64,000 bases of DNA from Micromonospora sp. R77 (GCF_022747945.1 NZ_JALDST010000001.1:1550001-1614000); one strand, 5' to 3'; shown: positions 53,892-62,465, counted from the stretch's first letter. Notes: generated from the letters alone by a model not told the origin. Made by a program: numbers and translations.

Positions 53892-55682
53892 TCAGCGGTT
53901 GGTGTGGTCGCGGAAGCCGCGACCGCTCTTGCGGCCGAGGTAGCCGGCCGTGACCAGGTGCTCCAGCAGCGGCGCGGGGGCGAAGCCCGGCTCCCGCAGC
54001 TCCAGGTAGAGCTCCCGCTGGATGGCCAGCGAGACGTCCAGGCCGACGACGTCGAGCAGTTCGAACGGCCCCATCGGGTAGCCACAGCCGAGCTTCATCG
54101 CGTGGTCGATGTCGTCGGCGGTGGAGTAGCTCGCCTCCAGCATCTTCACCGCGTCGTTCAGGTACGGGAAGAGCAGCGCGTTGACGATGAAGCCGGACCG
54201 GTCGCCGCAGACCACGCCGGTCTTGCCGAGCGCCGCGCAGACCGCGCGGGCGGTGGCGGTGGTCTCCGCCGAGGTGCGGATGGTCTGCACCACCTCGACC
54301 AGCGGCATGATCGGCGCCGGGTTGAAGAAGTGCAGGCCGACCACGTCGGCGGGGCGCTGGGTGGCCATCGCGACGTCGATCACCGGCAGCGACGAGGTGG
54401 TGGTGGCGAGCACGACGCCCGGCTTGCAGATCTCGTCCAGGCTGGCGAAGAGGGCCTTCTTGACGCTCAGCTCCTCGACCACCGCCTCGACCACCAGGTC
54501 GACGTCGGCGAGGTGGTCCAGCGTGGCGGACCAGTTGATCCGGCCGAGTGCCGCGTCCCGGTCGGCCTCGCTGAGCTTGCCGCGTACCACGCCCTTGTTG
54601 AGCGAGGTCTTCACCGTCTCGAAGACCTTGGCGGACTTCTCCGCGCCCCGGGTCACCGAGACGACCTCGTAGCCGGCCTTCGCGAAGACCTCGATGATGC
54701 CGGTGGCCATCGTGCCGGAGCCGACCACGCCGACCTTCGCGATGGCCCGCGCGCCGTCGGCGAGCGCGGGCCCCGTCGTGGTCGGGGTCTGCTCGTCGGG
54801 TACGACCCTCGGCGAACCGGGCTTCTCGTAGGTGTAGAAGCCCCGGCCGGACTTCCGGCCGAGCAGCCCGGCGGTGACCATCTGCTTGATCAGCGGCACC
54901 GGGGCGTGCCGGCGGTCCCGCCCGCCGCGCCGGTACATGGTGTCCAGGATCTCGTAGGCGGTGTCCAGGCCGATCAGGTCCATCAGCGCGAGCGGGCCCA
55001 TCGGCAGCCCGCAGCCGAGCTTCATCGCGGCGTCGATGTCCTCGCGGGTGGCGTACCTGCCCTCGAACATGCTCACCGCGTGGTTGAGGTAGCCGAAGAG
55101 CAGCGCGTTGGCGATGAAGCCGGCGCGGTCGCTGATCGTGACGTCGACCTTGCCGAGCCGCTCGCACAGCGCCTCGACGTCGGCCACCACGTCGGCGGAG
55201 GTGACCACCGTGCGGACCACCTCGACGAGCTTCATCACCGGCGCCGGGTTGAAGAAGTGGATGCCGATGACCTGGTGGGGCCGGGTGGTGGCGACCGAGA
55301 TCTCGGTGACGCTCAGCGACGAGGTGTTGGTGGCGAGGATGGCCTCGGGCTTGCAGACCCGGTCCAGCTCGGCGAAGATCCGCTGCTTCAGGTCGAGCTG
55401 CTCGGGGACCGCCTCGATCACCAGGTCGACCGAGTGCAGCGCGTCCAGCCCGACCTGGAAGTCGACCCGGGCGTGCAGGGCGTCCCGGTCCGCCTCGGCG
55501 AGCTTGCCCTTGGCGACGGCCCGGTCCGTGGAGCCCTTCAGGGTGGCCCGGCCGCGCTCCAGCGCGTTCGCCGAGATCTCCACGGCCACCACGTCGACGC
55601 CGTTGCGGGCGAAGACCTCGACGATGCCGGCACCCATGGTGCCCAGACCCACCACACCGACGCTGGTGAACTCGCGCGCCAC
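53892..55682 (-). CDS. tandem 3-hydroxyacyl-CoA dehydrogenase
   Basis: 596 residues containing two complete 3-hydroxyacyl-CoA dehydrogenase modules in one chain. Each half has a GxGxMGxG-type NAD site (VGVVGLGTMGAGIVEVF and VGVVGSGTMATGIIEVF), IEAVPEQL or VEAVVEEL, HFFNPAPVMKLVEVVRT with the catalytic His-Asn, and a C-terminal dimerisation region ending LGRKSGRGFYTYEK and LGRKSGRGFRDH. It oxidises or reduces (3S)-hydroxybutyryl-CoA in the pathway. GTG 55682 has GGGAGG at good spacing, and an acyl-CoA operator lies 33-50 bp upstream. Confidence 0.93.
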   Translation of the reverse strand: MAREFTSVGVVGLGTMGAGIVEVFARNGVDVVAVEISANALERGRATLKGSTDRAVAKGKLAEADRDALHARVDFQVGLDALHSVDLVIEAVPEQLDLKQRIFAELDRVCKPEAILATNTSSLSVTEISVATTRPHQVIGIHFFNPAPVMKLVEVVRTVVTSADVVADVEALCERLGKVDVTISDRAGFIANALLFGYLNHAVSMFEGRYATREDIDAAMKLGCGLPMGPLALMDLIGLDTAYEILDTMYRRGGRDRRHAPVPLIKQMVTAGLLGRKSGRGFYTYEKPGSPRVVPDEQTPTTTGPALADGARAIAKVGVVGSGTMATGIIEVFAKAGYEVVSVTRGAEKSAKVFETVKTSLNKGVVRGKLSEADRDAALGRINWSATLDHLADVDLVVEAVVEELSVKKALFASLDEICKPGVVLATTTSSLPVIDVAMATQRPADVVGLHFFNPAPIMPLVEVVQTIRTSAETTATARAVCAALGKTGVVCGDRSGFIVNALLFPYLNDAVKMLEASYSTADDIDHAMKLGCGYPMGPFELLDVVGLDVSLAIQRELYLELREPGFAPAPLLEHLVTAGYLGRKSGRGFRDHTNR

Positions 55683-55714
55683 GACCGGCCTCCCAGAAAG
55701 CTCCGCGCCGCCGA

Positions 55715-55732
55715 CATGAACGGCCGCTAAGG
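55715..55732. promoter_or_regulatory. acyl-CoA operator site 5 (3-hydroxyacyl-CoA dehydrogenase)
   Basis: CATGAACGGCCGCTAAGG; read toward the gene it is CCTTAGCGGCCGTTCATG, 15 of 18 identical to site 1. Confidence 0.65.
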
Positions 55733-55801
55733 TTATGCGCCGGAGTCTGCCACGTGACGCTGGGTTGTCGAGACGCCGTGGGATATTTCACGCAGGACGC
55801 C

Positions 55802-56875
55802 TCAGGGCGTCGCGGGCACCCCCGTGAGGGCCAGCAGCTCCGCCACGAACTCCGCCGGACGCTCCAGGTGCGGGCTGTGCCCACAGCCGGGCAGGACCAC
55901 CTCCCGGTACGTCCCGCCGGCCGCCGCGTAGCGCTCCAGCACCGCCCGGGTCTGCCCGACCATCGGCTGCGGCGGGCAGTCGTCCGCCCCCGGCCAGCCC
56001 GGCACCACCCCCAACTGCCCCAGGTGGGCCAGGTCGAACAGCGAGGTGTCCGAGACGATCACGTCGGCGTCGCCGCGTACCCAGGTGACCGGGGGCTTCA
56101 CCGCGGCGGAGACCAGGTCGTCGGCGACCCGGAAGTGGGCCGGCGCGAGGGCGTTGAGCACGCCCCGCTCCCCCGGCGCGGTGCCCGGCCAGTGCGCCGA
56201 GGCGACCGCCGTACCCGGATAGTTGTCGTCCCCGACGGCGGTGGAGAGCATGCTCTCCAGCAGCAGTTCCTCGTCGGCGCCGAGCGAGGCCGGGTCGGCG
56301 ACGTAGGTGGCCCGCAGCACGTTGCGGGGGCTGGTCGGGGCGTCGTCGCTCCGGTCACCGGCGGCGAGCCGGGCGACGAAGTCCGGGTTGACCGTGCCGG
56401 CCCCGGTGCCGGCGAAGTCCGGCGTGGTGGGGCTGCCGTCGAGGTCGCGGGTGCCGCCGAAGCCGTACGGGGAGACCGGCGCCTCCAGCAGCAGGGCGGC
56501 CACCCGCTCGGGGCGGGCGGTCAGCAGGCGCATCGCCACGCCGCCGCCCAGGGAGTGCCCGACCACGACCGGCCGGGCCTCGGGGGCGAAGAGCCCCGGT
56601 ACGTCGAGCAGGGCGGCGACGTCGTCGGCGAGGTCGGCGAGCCCCCGGGTGGCGTCCACCGGGGCGGTCTGCGTGTCGCCGTAACCGCGCAGGTCGGGCG
56701 CGACCACCCGGAGCGTCGCGGGGAGCCGCCGGATCAGCGGCTCCCAGAACGCCGACGACGAGGCGTTACCGTGCACGAGCAGCACCGGTACGCCGTCCGG
56801 CGGCCCGGCCACCCGGACCGCCTGGGTGATGCCGTTGGCGGACACGGTGTGCGCTGCGCTCTCCATCCGCGGCAT
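55802..56875 (-). CDS. alpha/beta hydrolase
   Basis: 357 residues with VLLVHGNASSSAFWEPLIRRL, PDLRGYGDT, nucleophile motif VVVGHSLGGGVAMRLL (Ser) and the C-terminal PGCGHSPHLERPAEFV (His). The early part after the start (VSANGITQAVRVAG) fits the family. Substrate unknown; a hydrolase of lactones, esters or epoxides is possible. ATG 56875 is used; ATG 56866 is nearly equivalent. No ribosome site stands out. Convergent gene arrangement does not suggest a partner. Confidence 0.88.
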   Translation of the reverse strand: MPRMESAAHTVSANGITQAVRVAGPPDGVPVLLVHGNASSSAFWEPLIRRLPATLRVVAPDLRGYGDTQTAPVDATRGLADLADDVAALLDVPGLFAPEARPVVVGHSLGGGVAMRLLTARPERVAALLLEAPVSPYGFGGTRDLDGSPTTPDFAGTGAGTVNPDFVARLAAGDRSDDAPTSPRNVLRATYVADPASLGADEELLLESMLSTAVGDDNYPGTAVASAHWPGTAPGERGVLNALAPAHFRVADDLVSAAVKPPVTWVRGDADVIVSDTSLFDLAHLGQLGVVPGWPGADDCPPQPMVGQTRAVLERYAAAGGTYREVVLPGCGHSPHLERPAEFVAELLALTGVPATP

Positions 56876-56949
56876 GCTGCCACGGCACCGCGGTGCGGTC
56901 CATGTGCCGGACCCCCACGACCCGGCACCGGACGGTGTGCCCCGTACGG

Positions 56950-57414
56950 TCAGCGACCGCCCGGGAGCGCCGGTTCCCCGCTCCACGCCTCGGCGGCCGG
57001 CCGACCGGCGGGCGAGGTGGCGATGGGCAGCGGCACGGTCGGCCGACGGTGGTCGGTACGCGGCGCGGAGAAGCGCAGCCCCACCGGGTCGGTCCGGGCC
57101 AGCCCGGGGTCGAAGAAGCGCAGGTCGGTGCGGCCGATCCGGATCACGTCACCGTCGGTGAGGTATTCCGGGCCGGCGATCCGGCGGTCGTTGAGCCAGG
57201 TGCCGTTGGTCGAACCCAGATCCATCAGCACCACGCCGTCGGCGGTGAGCGTGACGCTGGCGTGCCGCCGGCTCAGGTGCGGATCCGCGAGCGGGATGTC
57301 GACAGTCGGCGCCCGGCCGATGACCTGCGGTCGGTGCGAGACCCGGAAGCTCACCCCCCGCGTCGGCCCGCCGGCCACCGTCAACAACGGCATCAGTTCC
57401 GGATGATCCTCCAT
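56950..57414 (-). CDS. FHA domain protein
   Basis: 154 residues. An FHA phosphothreonine-binding domain spans ~15-110: VIGRAPTVDIPLADPHLSRRHASVTL, then VLMDLGSTNGTWLNDRRI. The C-terminal ~45 residues are disordered and Pro-rich. ATG 57414 has GGAGG before it; the open frame continues upstream without support. It could recognise a Thr-phosphorylated partner of a Pknase, none of which is in this window. Confidence 0.88.
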   Translation of the reverse strand: MEDHPELMPLLTVAGGPTRGVSFRVSHRPQVIGRAPTVDIPLADPHLSRRHASVTLTADGVVLMDLGSTNGTWLNDRRIAGPEYLTDGDVIRIGRTDLRFFDPGLARTDPVGLRFSAPRTDHRRPTVPLPIATSPAGRPAAEAWSGEPALPGGR

Positions 57415-57641
57415 GGACAGTCCTCCACCCCACCGGTCGCCCCGCGCGCCAGCCTGCCACCTCATGATGCGGGACCCCACCACCGCGCGGCTACCTCCTG
57501 ATCCCCGGGCGGTCAACTCCCGTTCGCCGGTTCGGCGGGTGCACGTGGTTCGATCCCCCGGCCGCAGCGGGGTGCAGCGACGTCGATGTCGGGCGGTCCG
57601 ATCCGCCGACCGGAGCCCTACCGGCGGGTAATCTGCGGGTC

Positions 57642-57647
57642 TAGACT
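57642..57647 (+). promoter_or_regulatory. -10 box of a leaderless aldehyde dehydrogenase transcript
   Basis: TAGACT six bases before the ATG and no Shine-Dalgarno sequence. -35 is unclear. Confidence 0.5.
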
Positions 57648-57653
57648 TCCGCC

Positions 57654-59156
57654 ATGACGGCTGTGCATGCCCCGGGTACCCCGGTCATCGAGGACGGACG
57701 ACTGGTCTCGACGAGCCCGGCGACGGGCGCGGAAGCCGGACGCTTCCCGGTGGCGACCGCCGAGGACGTCGAGCGCGCGGTCGCGCGGGCCCGCCCGGCC
57801 GGCGAGTGGTGGGCCGGGCTCGGCTTCACCGGCCGGCGGGACCGGCTGCTGCGCTGGCGCTCCGTGCTCGCCCGCCGGATCGAGGAACTGGCCGACCTGA
57901 TGCACCTCGAGGGCGGCAAGCCGGTCGGCGACGCCGTCGTCGAGATCCTCACCGCGCTCGAACACGTCGACTGGGCCGCCCGCAACGCCCCGCGGGTGCT
58001 CGGGCCCCGCAAGGTCCGCTCCCGGCTGATCCTCGCCGAGTTCACCGGTCACCTCGAATACCAGCCGTACGGCGTGGTCGGCGTGATCGGTCCGTGGAAC
58101 TACCCGGTCTTCACCCCGATCGGCTCCGCCGCGTACGCCCTCGCCGCCGGCAACGCCGTGGTCTTCAAGCCCAGCGAGTACACCCCGGCGGTCGGGCAGT
58201 GGCTGGTGGACCGGTTCGCCGAGGTGGTGCCCGAGCAGCCGGTCCTCACCGCCGTGCACGGCCTCGGCGACACCGGCGCCGCGCTGTGCCGCTCCGGCGT
58301 GGGCAAGCTGGCCTTCACCGGCTCCACCCGCACCGCCAGGAAGGTGATGGCGGCCTGCGCCGAGACGCTGACCCCGGTGCTGCTGGAGGCGGGCGGCAAG
58401 GACGCCATGATCGTGGACGCCGACGCCGACCTGGACGCCGCCGCCGAGGCGTGCGTCTGGGGCGCGCTCACCAACGCCGGCCAGACCTGCATCGGCATCG
58501 AACGGGTCTACGCCGTGGACCAGGTCTTCGACACCTTCGTCGACAAGGTGGTGGCCCGCGCGGGCCGGCTGACCGTCGGCCCCGACGGCGCCGACCTCGG
58601 CCCGATCACCATGCCGGCCCAGATCGACATCATCCGGCGGCACATCGACGACGCGGTCGCCCGGGGCGGGCGGGCGGTGCTCGGCGGGCCCGACGCGGTC
58701 CAGCCGCCGTACGTCCACCCGACCGTGCTGGTGGACGTGCCGGAGGACTCGGCCGCCGTCCGCGAGGAGACGTTCGGCCCGACCATCACCGTCAACCGGG
58801 TCCGCGACGTCGACGAGGCCGTCGAACGCGCCAACGCCCTCCCGTACGGCCTGGGTGGTTCGGTCTTCGGCCGCAAGCGGGCGGTGGCGGCCGCGCGGCG
58901 GCTGCGCTCCGGGATGGCGGCGGTCAACTCGACGCTCACCTTCGCCGGGATGTCCACGCTGCCGTTCGGCGGCGTCGGCGACTCCGGCATCGGCCGGATC
59001 CACGGCGAGGACGGGCTGCGCGAGTTCGGCCTGGCCAAGTCGGTCACCCGGCGACGGGCCCGCTCGCTGCTGCCGTCGATGACCTTCGAGCGCACCCCGG
59101 CGGACATCGCGCGCCTGGTCAAGGTCGCCAAGCTGATGTACGGCCGGAACCGCTGA
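57654..59156 (+). CDS. aldehyde dehydrogenase family protein
   Basis: 500 residues of NAD(P)-dependent aldehyde dehydrogenase. Seen: GVVGVIGPWNYPVFTPIGSAAYALAAGNAVVFKPSEYTP, FTGSTRTARKVM, catalytic Glu in PVLLEAGGKDAM and catalytic Cys in LTNAGQTCIGIERV, then PYGLGGSVFG and LPFGGVGDSGIG near the end. Length and order are complete, so an active enzyme converting an aldehyde to an acid is expected; the substrate is not clear and a CoA-acylating type is unlikely. Transcript probably leaderless. Convergent with nucS across a hairpin. Confidence 0.93.
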   Translation: MTAVHAPGTPVIEDGRLVSTSPATGAEAGRFPVATAEDVERAVARARPAGEWWAGLGFTGRRDRLLRWRSVLARRIEELADLMHLEGGKPVGDAVVEILTALEHVDWAARNAPRVLGPRKVRSRLILAEFTGHLEYQPYGVVGVIGPWNYPVFTPIGSAAYALAAGNAVVFKPSEYTPAVGQWLVDRFAEVVPEQPVLTAVHGLGDTGAALCRSGVGKLAFTGSTRTARKVMAACAETLTPVLLEAGGKDAMIVDADADLDAAAEACVWGALTNAGQTCIGIERVYAVDQVFDTFVDKVVARAGRLTVGPDGADLGPITMPAQIDIIRRHIDDAVARGGRAVLGGPDAVQPPYVHPTVLVDVPEDSAAVREETFGPTITVNRVRDVDEAVERANALPYGLGGSVFGRKRAVAAARRLRSGMAAVNSTLTFAGMSTLPFGGVGDSGIGRIHGEDGLREFGLAKSVTRRRARSLLPSMTFERTPADIARLVKVAKLMYGRNR

Positions 59157-59169
59157 CGCACTCCGGGTC

Positions 59170-59196
59170 GGCGCGCGGGGGTCCGCCCCGCGCGCC
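59170..59196. terminator. bidirectional hairpin between aldehyde dehydrogenase and nucS
   Basis: GGCGCGCGGGG and CCCCGCGCGCC pair exactly with a 5-nt loop in the 42-bp gap between convergent stops. Confidence 0.55.
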
Positions 59197-59198
59197 GC

Positions 59199-59858
59199 TC
59201 AGAACAGGGTCAGCTCGTCCCGCTCGATGCCGCGCAGCTTGTCGTAGTCGACCACCACGCAGCGGATGCCCCGGTCGGTGGCGAGCACCCGGGCCTGCGG
59301 CTTGATCTCCTGCGCCGCGAAGACGCCGGTCACCGGGGCGAGCAGCGGGTCCCGGTTCATCAGCTCCAGATAGCGGGTGAGCTGCTCCACGCCGTCGATC
59401 TCGCCGCGCCGCTTCACCTCGACGGCGACGGCGCCGGAGTTGGCGTCCCGGCAGAGCAGGTCGACCGGCCCGATCGCCGTCATGTACTCCCGGCGGACCA
59501 GCGTGTACCCCTCGCCGAGGGTGCCCGGGTTGGCCGCCAGCAACTCCTGCAGGTGCGCCTCGACGCCGTCCTTGCGCAGCCCCGGGTCCAGACCCAGCTC
59601 GTACGAGGTGTCCTGGAAGATCTCCTCCAGGGTGATCCGCAGCTCCTCACCGGCCTTGTTGACGACCCGCCACACCCCGGGGGCCTCCTCCAACCGGCAC
59701 GGAGGGCTCATCCAGTTCAACGGCTTGTATGCCCGGTCGTCCGCGTGGATCGACACCGAGCCGTCCGCCTTCACCATGAGCAGCCGGGTGGCCGGCGGCA
59801 GGTGTGCCGAGAGCCGTCCGACGTAGTCCACCGAGCACTTCGCAATCACCAACCGCAC
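59199..59858 (-). CDS. nucS: NucS/EndoMS mismatch endonuclease
   Basis: 219 residues, standard length. NucS cuts both strands at mismatches and replaces MutS/MutL in many actinobacteria. Family blocks: [48 protein letters not shown], and the nuclease core [43 protein letters not shown] with Asp, Glu and Lys of the PD-(D/E)xK type, then the C-terminal [30 protein letters not shown] 59858 starts the family N-terminus. TACCCT (59865-59870, minus) is six bases upstream, so the transcript may be leaderless. Confidence 0.94.
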   Translation of the reverse strand: MRLVIAKCSVDYVGRLSAHLPPATRLLMVKADGSVSIHADDRAYKPLNWMSPPCRLEEAPGVWRVVNKAGEELRITLEEIFQDTSYELGLDPGLRKDGVEAHLQELLAANPGTLGEGYTLVRREYMTAIGPVDLLCRDANSGAVAVEVKRRGEIDGVEQLTRYLELMNRDPLLAPVTGVFAAQEIKPQARVLATDRGIRCVVVDYDKLRGIERDELTLF

Positions 59859-59864
59859 CCGACG

Positions 59865-59870
59865 AGGGTA
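59865..59870 (-). promoter_or_regulatory. -10 box of a leaderless nucS transcript
   Basis: TACCCT on the minus strand ends six bases before the GTG. No Shine-Dalgarno sequence is present. Confidence 0.4.
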
Positions 59871-59926
59871 GCCGAGACCCCCGCCGGCGCCGACGAGCGC
59901 CACTGGCACGGCGGTGCGATATTGAG

Positions 59927-60547
59927 ATGGTGTTCGAAGTCCTCACCGGTTCCGGTCTCGCCGCCTCCGCCGGCCTGAACGCATACATCCCGCTGCTCCT
60001 GATGGGTCTGCTGGCCCGCTACACCGACCTGGTCGACCTGCCCAGTGGCTGGCAGTGGCTCGGCAACGGCTGGGTCATCCTGATCCTCGCGGTGCTGCTC
60101 GCCGTCGAGGTGGTCGCCGACAAGGTGCCCGTGGTCGACCACGTCAACGACGTGGTGCAGACGGTCGTCCGGCCCACCGCCGGTGGCCTCGCCTTCGGTG
60201 CCGGATCGAGCTCCGAGACCGTCACGGTCAGCAACCCGGACACCTTCTTCTCCTCGCACCAGTGGGTGCCGGTGGTGACCGGTGTGCTGATCGCCCTCGG
60301 CGTGCACCTGCTCAAGTCGGCCGCCCGCCCGGTGATCAACGCGACCACGGCCGGCTTCGGCGCACCCGTCGCCAGCACCGCCGAGGACGCGACGAGCGTG
60401 GTCATGTCGGTGGCGGCGATCCTCCTGCCGGTGCTGGTGCTGGCGTTCCTGGTCGGCTTCGTGGCGTTCCTCTTCTGGTTCCTGCGCCGACGCAAGGACC
60501 GGCGTCGGGAGCGTCAGGCGGCTCGTGCTGCGGGGTTCCGGGTCTGA
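59927..60547 (+). CDS. DUF4126 membrane protein
   Basis: 206 residues with hydrophobic segments at the N-terminus ([24 protein letters not shown]), centre ([18 protein letters not shown]), [17 protein letters not shown], and near the C-terminus ([27 protein letters not shown]), then a basic tail. This pattern and the motif LNAYIPLL match DUF4126. Function unknown. Divergent from nucS by 68 bp. The gap 60548-60685 after it contains no gene I can support. Confidence 0.85.
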   Translation: MVFEVLTGSGLAASAGLNAYIPLLLMGLLARYTDLVDLPSGWQWLGNGWVILILAVLLAVEVVADKVPVVDHVNDVVQTVVRPTAGGLAFGAGSSSETVTVSNPDTFFSSHQWVPVVTGVLIALGVHLLKSAARPVINATTAGFGAPVASTAEDATSVVMSVAAILLPVLVLAFLVGFVAFLFWFLRRRKDRRRERQAARAAGFRV

Positions 60548-60685
60548 TCTCTGGTTTCATTGGTTGCGGTCGAGGGCTGGGGGCGACCGTGCCCCGCTCC
60601 GGGCGGTCAGGCTTGATCCCTGCGCCGGGCACGGTCGCCCCCAGCCCCGCCGCGCGCCCGGTCCGCGGAGATCCATGGACGGATA

Positions 60686-60729
60686 CGCCGCTGGCCGGCA
60701 CCCCGGGTTCGGGGTGCCGGCCAGCGGCG
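60686..60729 (-). terminator. 19-bp perfect hairpin after the secreted protein gene
   Basis: CGCCGCTGGCCGGCACCCC pairs exactly with its complement around a 6-nt loop, 14 nt beyond the stop. Confidence 0.7.
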
Positions 60730-60742
60730 GTTGCTCCTTGGC

Positions 60743-61330
60743 TCAGCTGGTCCAGTGCTGGGCGACGAGGTCGGCGGCCTGCTGCTCCCACTGCGCGTAC
60801 GCGTCCGGGTACGCGGACACCTGCACGGTCTGGGCGGCGTCGGTCAGCGGCATGTCCTGCCACCCGTCGACCTGCTTCAACCCCTTCAGGAACGCCAGCG
60901 TCGAGTGCTCGGGGTCGGTGATCTGCTCCGGCGTACCCCAACCACTGGACGGGCGCTGCTGGAACAGACCCAGCGAGTCATGATCGTTCTTGTCACCCAG
61001 GTGGCCCAGGTTCTCCAGCTTCGACTCCTGCAGACTCGTCGCGATCGAGATGACCGCGGCCCGCTCCGGCAGACCCGCCTTCTTCGTCGCGGCGATGATC
61101 GCCTTCGCGTTCGACACCTGCTCGCCGTTCAGGTCGATGTGCGACTGCGCGCCCTGCACACCGTGCGGGATCAGCTTGCTCGTGTCGGGCTTGTCGGCCT
61201 GCACCGCCGCGACCGGCTTACCGGCCGCCACGGGAGTGTCGGCGTGAGCGGCGATCGGACCGGCGAACACACCACCGGCGAAAGCCAGACCAGCAATACC
61301 CAGCACACTCTTACGCAGCATCGTGTTCAT
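60743..61330 (-). CDS. secreted lytic-transglycosylase-like protein
   Basis: 195 residues: signal peptide (~1-30, ending AAHA-DT), a short Ala/Pro linker, then a domain with ISIATSLQESKLENLGHL (Glu as catalytic candidate), DSLGLFQQRPSSGWGTPEQ, DPEHSTLAFLKGLKQVDGW and QVSAYPDAYAQWEQQA. The ATSLQESKL and GLFQQR..GWG pattern recurs in actinobacterial secreted muralytic-like proteins, suggesting a peptidoglycan-acting enzyme, not proved. ATG 61330 follows GAGGAG. A long structured leader is upstream. Confidence 0.82.
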   Translation of the reverse strand: MNTMLRKSVLGIAGLAFAGGVFAGPIAAHADTPVAAGKPVAAVQADKPDTSKLIPHGVQGAQSHIDLNGEQVSNAKAIIAATKKAGLPERAAVISIATSLQESKLENLGHLGDKNDHDSLGLFQQRPSSGWGTPEQITDPEHSTLAFLKGLKQVDGWQDMPLTDAAQTVQVSAYPDAYAQWEQQAADLVAQHWTS

Positions 61331-61620
61331 CGAAAGCTCCTCGGGGGTCGGCGCTCCCCATAGGGGCGGGGAACGCAAGCACCGTCAGGCGCTCACACAC
61401 AAAGGGGGAAGTCTTCGTCCGGCTGGCTCGCGGGGCGGGGGGGGCCTCTTCGCGGCACCGGGACCAGGTGTAACGACCGGCCGCCCACCCGCCTTCCGGG
61501 GTCAGCACCCGACGTGTGGCCTGCACCAGCCTGCCGGTGGGCTCGTTCACCGGGTGCTGGTGCTCGGTCGTACGGGGACTGTAACGACCCGCCCCCCGCC
61601 ACGATTCCGGCCTGACGATG
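61331..61620 (-). promoter_or_regulatory. structured 5' leader of the secreted protein gene
   Basis: A GC-rich stretch of ~290 nt without an ORF that I can support. CACCAGC (61524-61530) pairs with GCTGGTG (61556-61562) and CCGGTG with CACCGG inside it. CGGGTGCTG (61551-61559) can instead pair with CAGCACCCG (61503-61511), so two structures exclude each other. Two GTAACGACC copies lie at 61470-61478 and 61581-61589. It does not match a riboswitch I know. Confidence 0.35.
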
Positions 61621-61712
61621 GCCCCGGTCACCCCCCGACCCGGACAGCCGCCCAGAAACCGCCCACCCGGCCCCGACAACCGACCGCCAACGGACCCGGT
61701 CTGCACCCCCGG

Positions 61713-61792
61713 CGCGTCGATCATGGAGCAGTGGTGCCCAATAGGTGACTTTCACGGCTTTCGTTCACCACCACAACTCCATGATCGACGCG
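61713..61792. repeat. intergenic palindrome, GATCATGG type
   Basis: CGCGTCGATCATGGAG (61713-61728) pairs perfectly with 61777-61792, and GTGGTG/CACCAC inside extends it. Related to the palindrome at 24667-24727 by its GATCATGG end. Region 61793-61953 otherwise shows only a TAGAAT -10-like box (61920-61925) for the next gene. Confidence 0.65.
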
Positions 61793-61953
61793 AGGCGTGC
61801 TGCGCGCGACGGGGGGTCTGCTCCGCGTCGGCGCGCTCGTGGTCTCGTCCACGTCTCGGGCGGAAGGCGGGTGACGGGGAAGGCGGTGAAAGGGCGGGTG
61901 GAGCAAACGGTCAAATGCCTAGAATTGGGGCACCGAGCCTAAGGAGGGTCGCC

Positions 61954-62250
61954 ATGACCGCGGCGATTCAGATGCCCCGGGTCCAGGAGTGCACCGTCGC
62001 GTCCTGCGCCTACAACCACACCAACGACTGCCACGCCTTCGCCATCACGATCGCCAGCAGCGACCACGCCCACTGCCACACCTTCGTCGACATGCCGGTA
62101 CGCGGCGGCAACGACCAGCTGGTCGCGCAGGTGGGGGCCTGCACCCGGTCGGACTGCCAGCACAACTCGGGCCTCGAGTGCCACGCCCCGGCGATCAGCG
62201 TCGGCCCGGCCACGGACCTGGCCGACTGCCTCACCTACCAGAGCCGCTGA
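61954..62250 (+). CDS. DUF1540 cysteine-rich protein
   Basis: 98 residues containing two similar Cys/His-rich units: CTVASCAYNHTNDCHAFAI...CHTF and CTRSDCQHNSGLECHAPAI...CLTY. Spacing of Cys is conserved (CxxxxC, then xC, then C), so each unit probably binds a metal ion, the DUF1540 pattern. A strong AAGGAGGGTCGCC ribosome site precedes the ATG. Soluble, function unknown. Confidence 0.85.
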   Translation: MTAAIQMPRVQECTVASCAYNHTNDCHAFAITIASSDHAHCHTFVDMPVRGGNDQLVAQVGACTRSDCQHNSGLECHAPAISVGPATDLADCLTYQSR

Positions 62251-62282
62251 ACCCACCGGCGCCACCGAACCCCACCGGCCCC

Positions 62283-62318
62283 CGAACCCACCGGCCCCAC
62301 CGAACCCACCGGCCCCAC
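62283..62318. repeat. 18-bp tandem repeat after the DUF1540 gene
   Basis: CGAACCCACCGGCCCCAC occurs twice head to tail, inside a wider stretch (62252-62450) of degenerate ACCGGCGCC/ACCGAACCC low-complexity sequence that holds no gene. Confidence 0.6.
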
Positions 62319-62465
62319 CGCTGCGCCGACCACCGGCGCCGCTGAACCACCGGTGCGCCGACCACAAGCGCCACCGAGCCAGCGGCGCCAGGGAACCCGC
62401 CAGAGCCGCCGAACCCGCCGACACCGCTGGACCCGCCGGCCGCCGATGGCCGGCGGGGCTGACTC

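Noticed and set aside
61331..61620. c-di-AMP (ydaO-type) riboswitch
   Set aside because: The conserved GAATC/GGGTGAAT blocks are absent on the minus strand.
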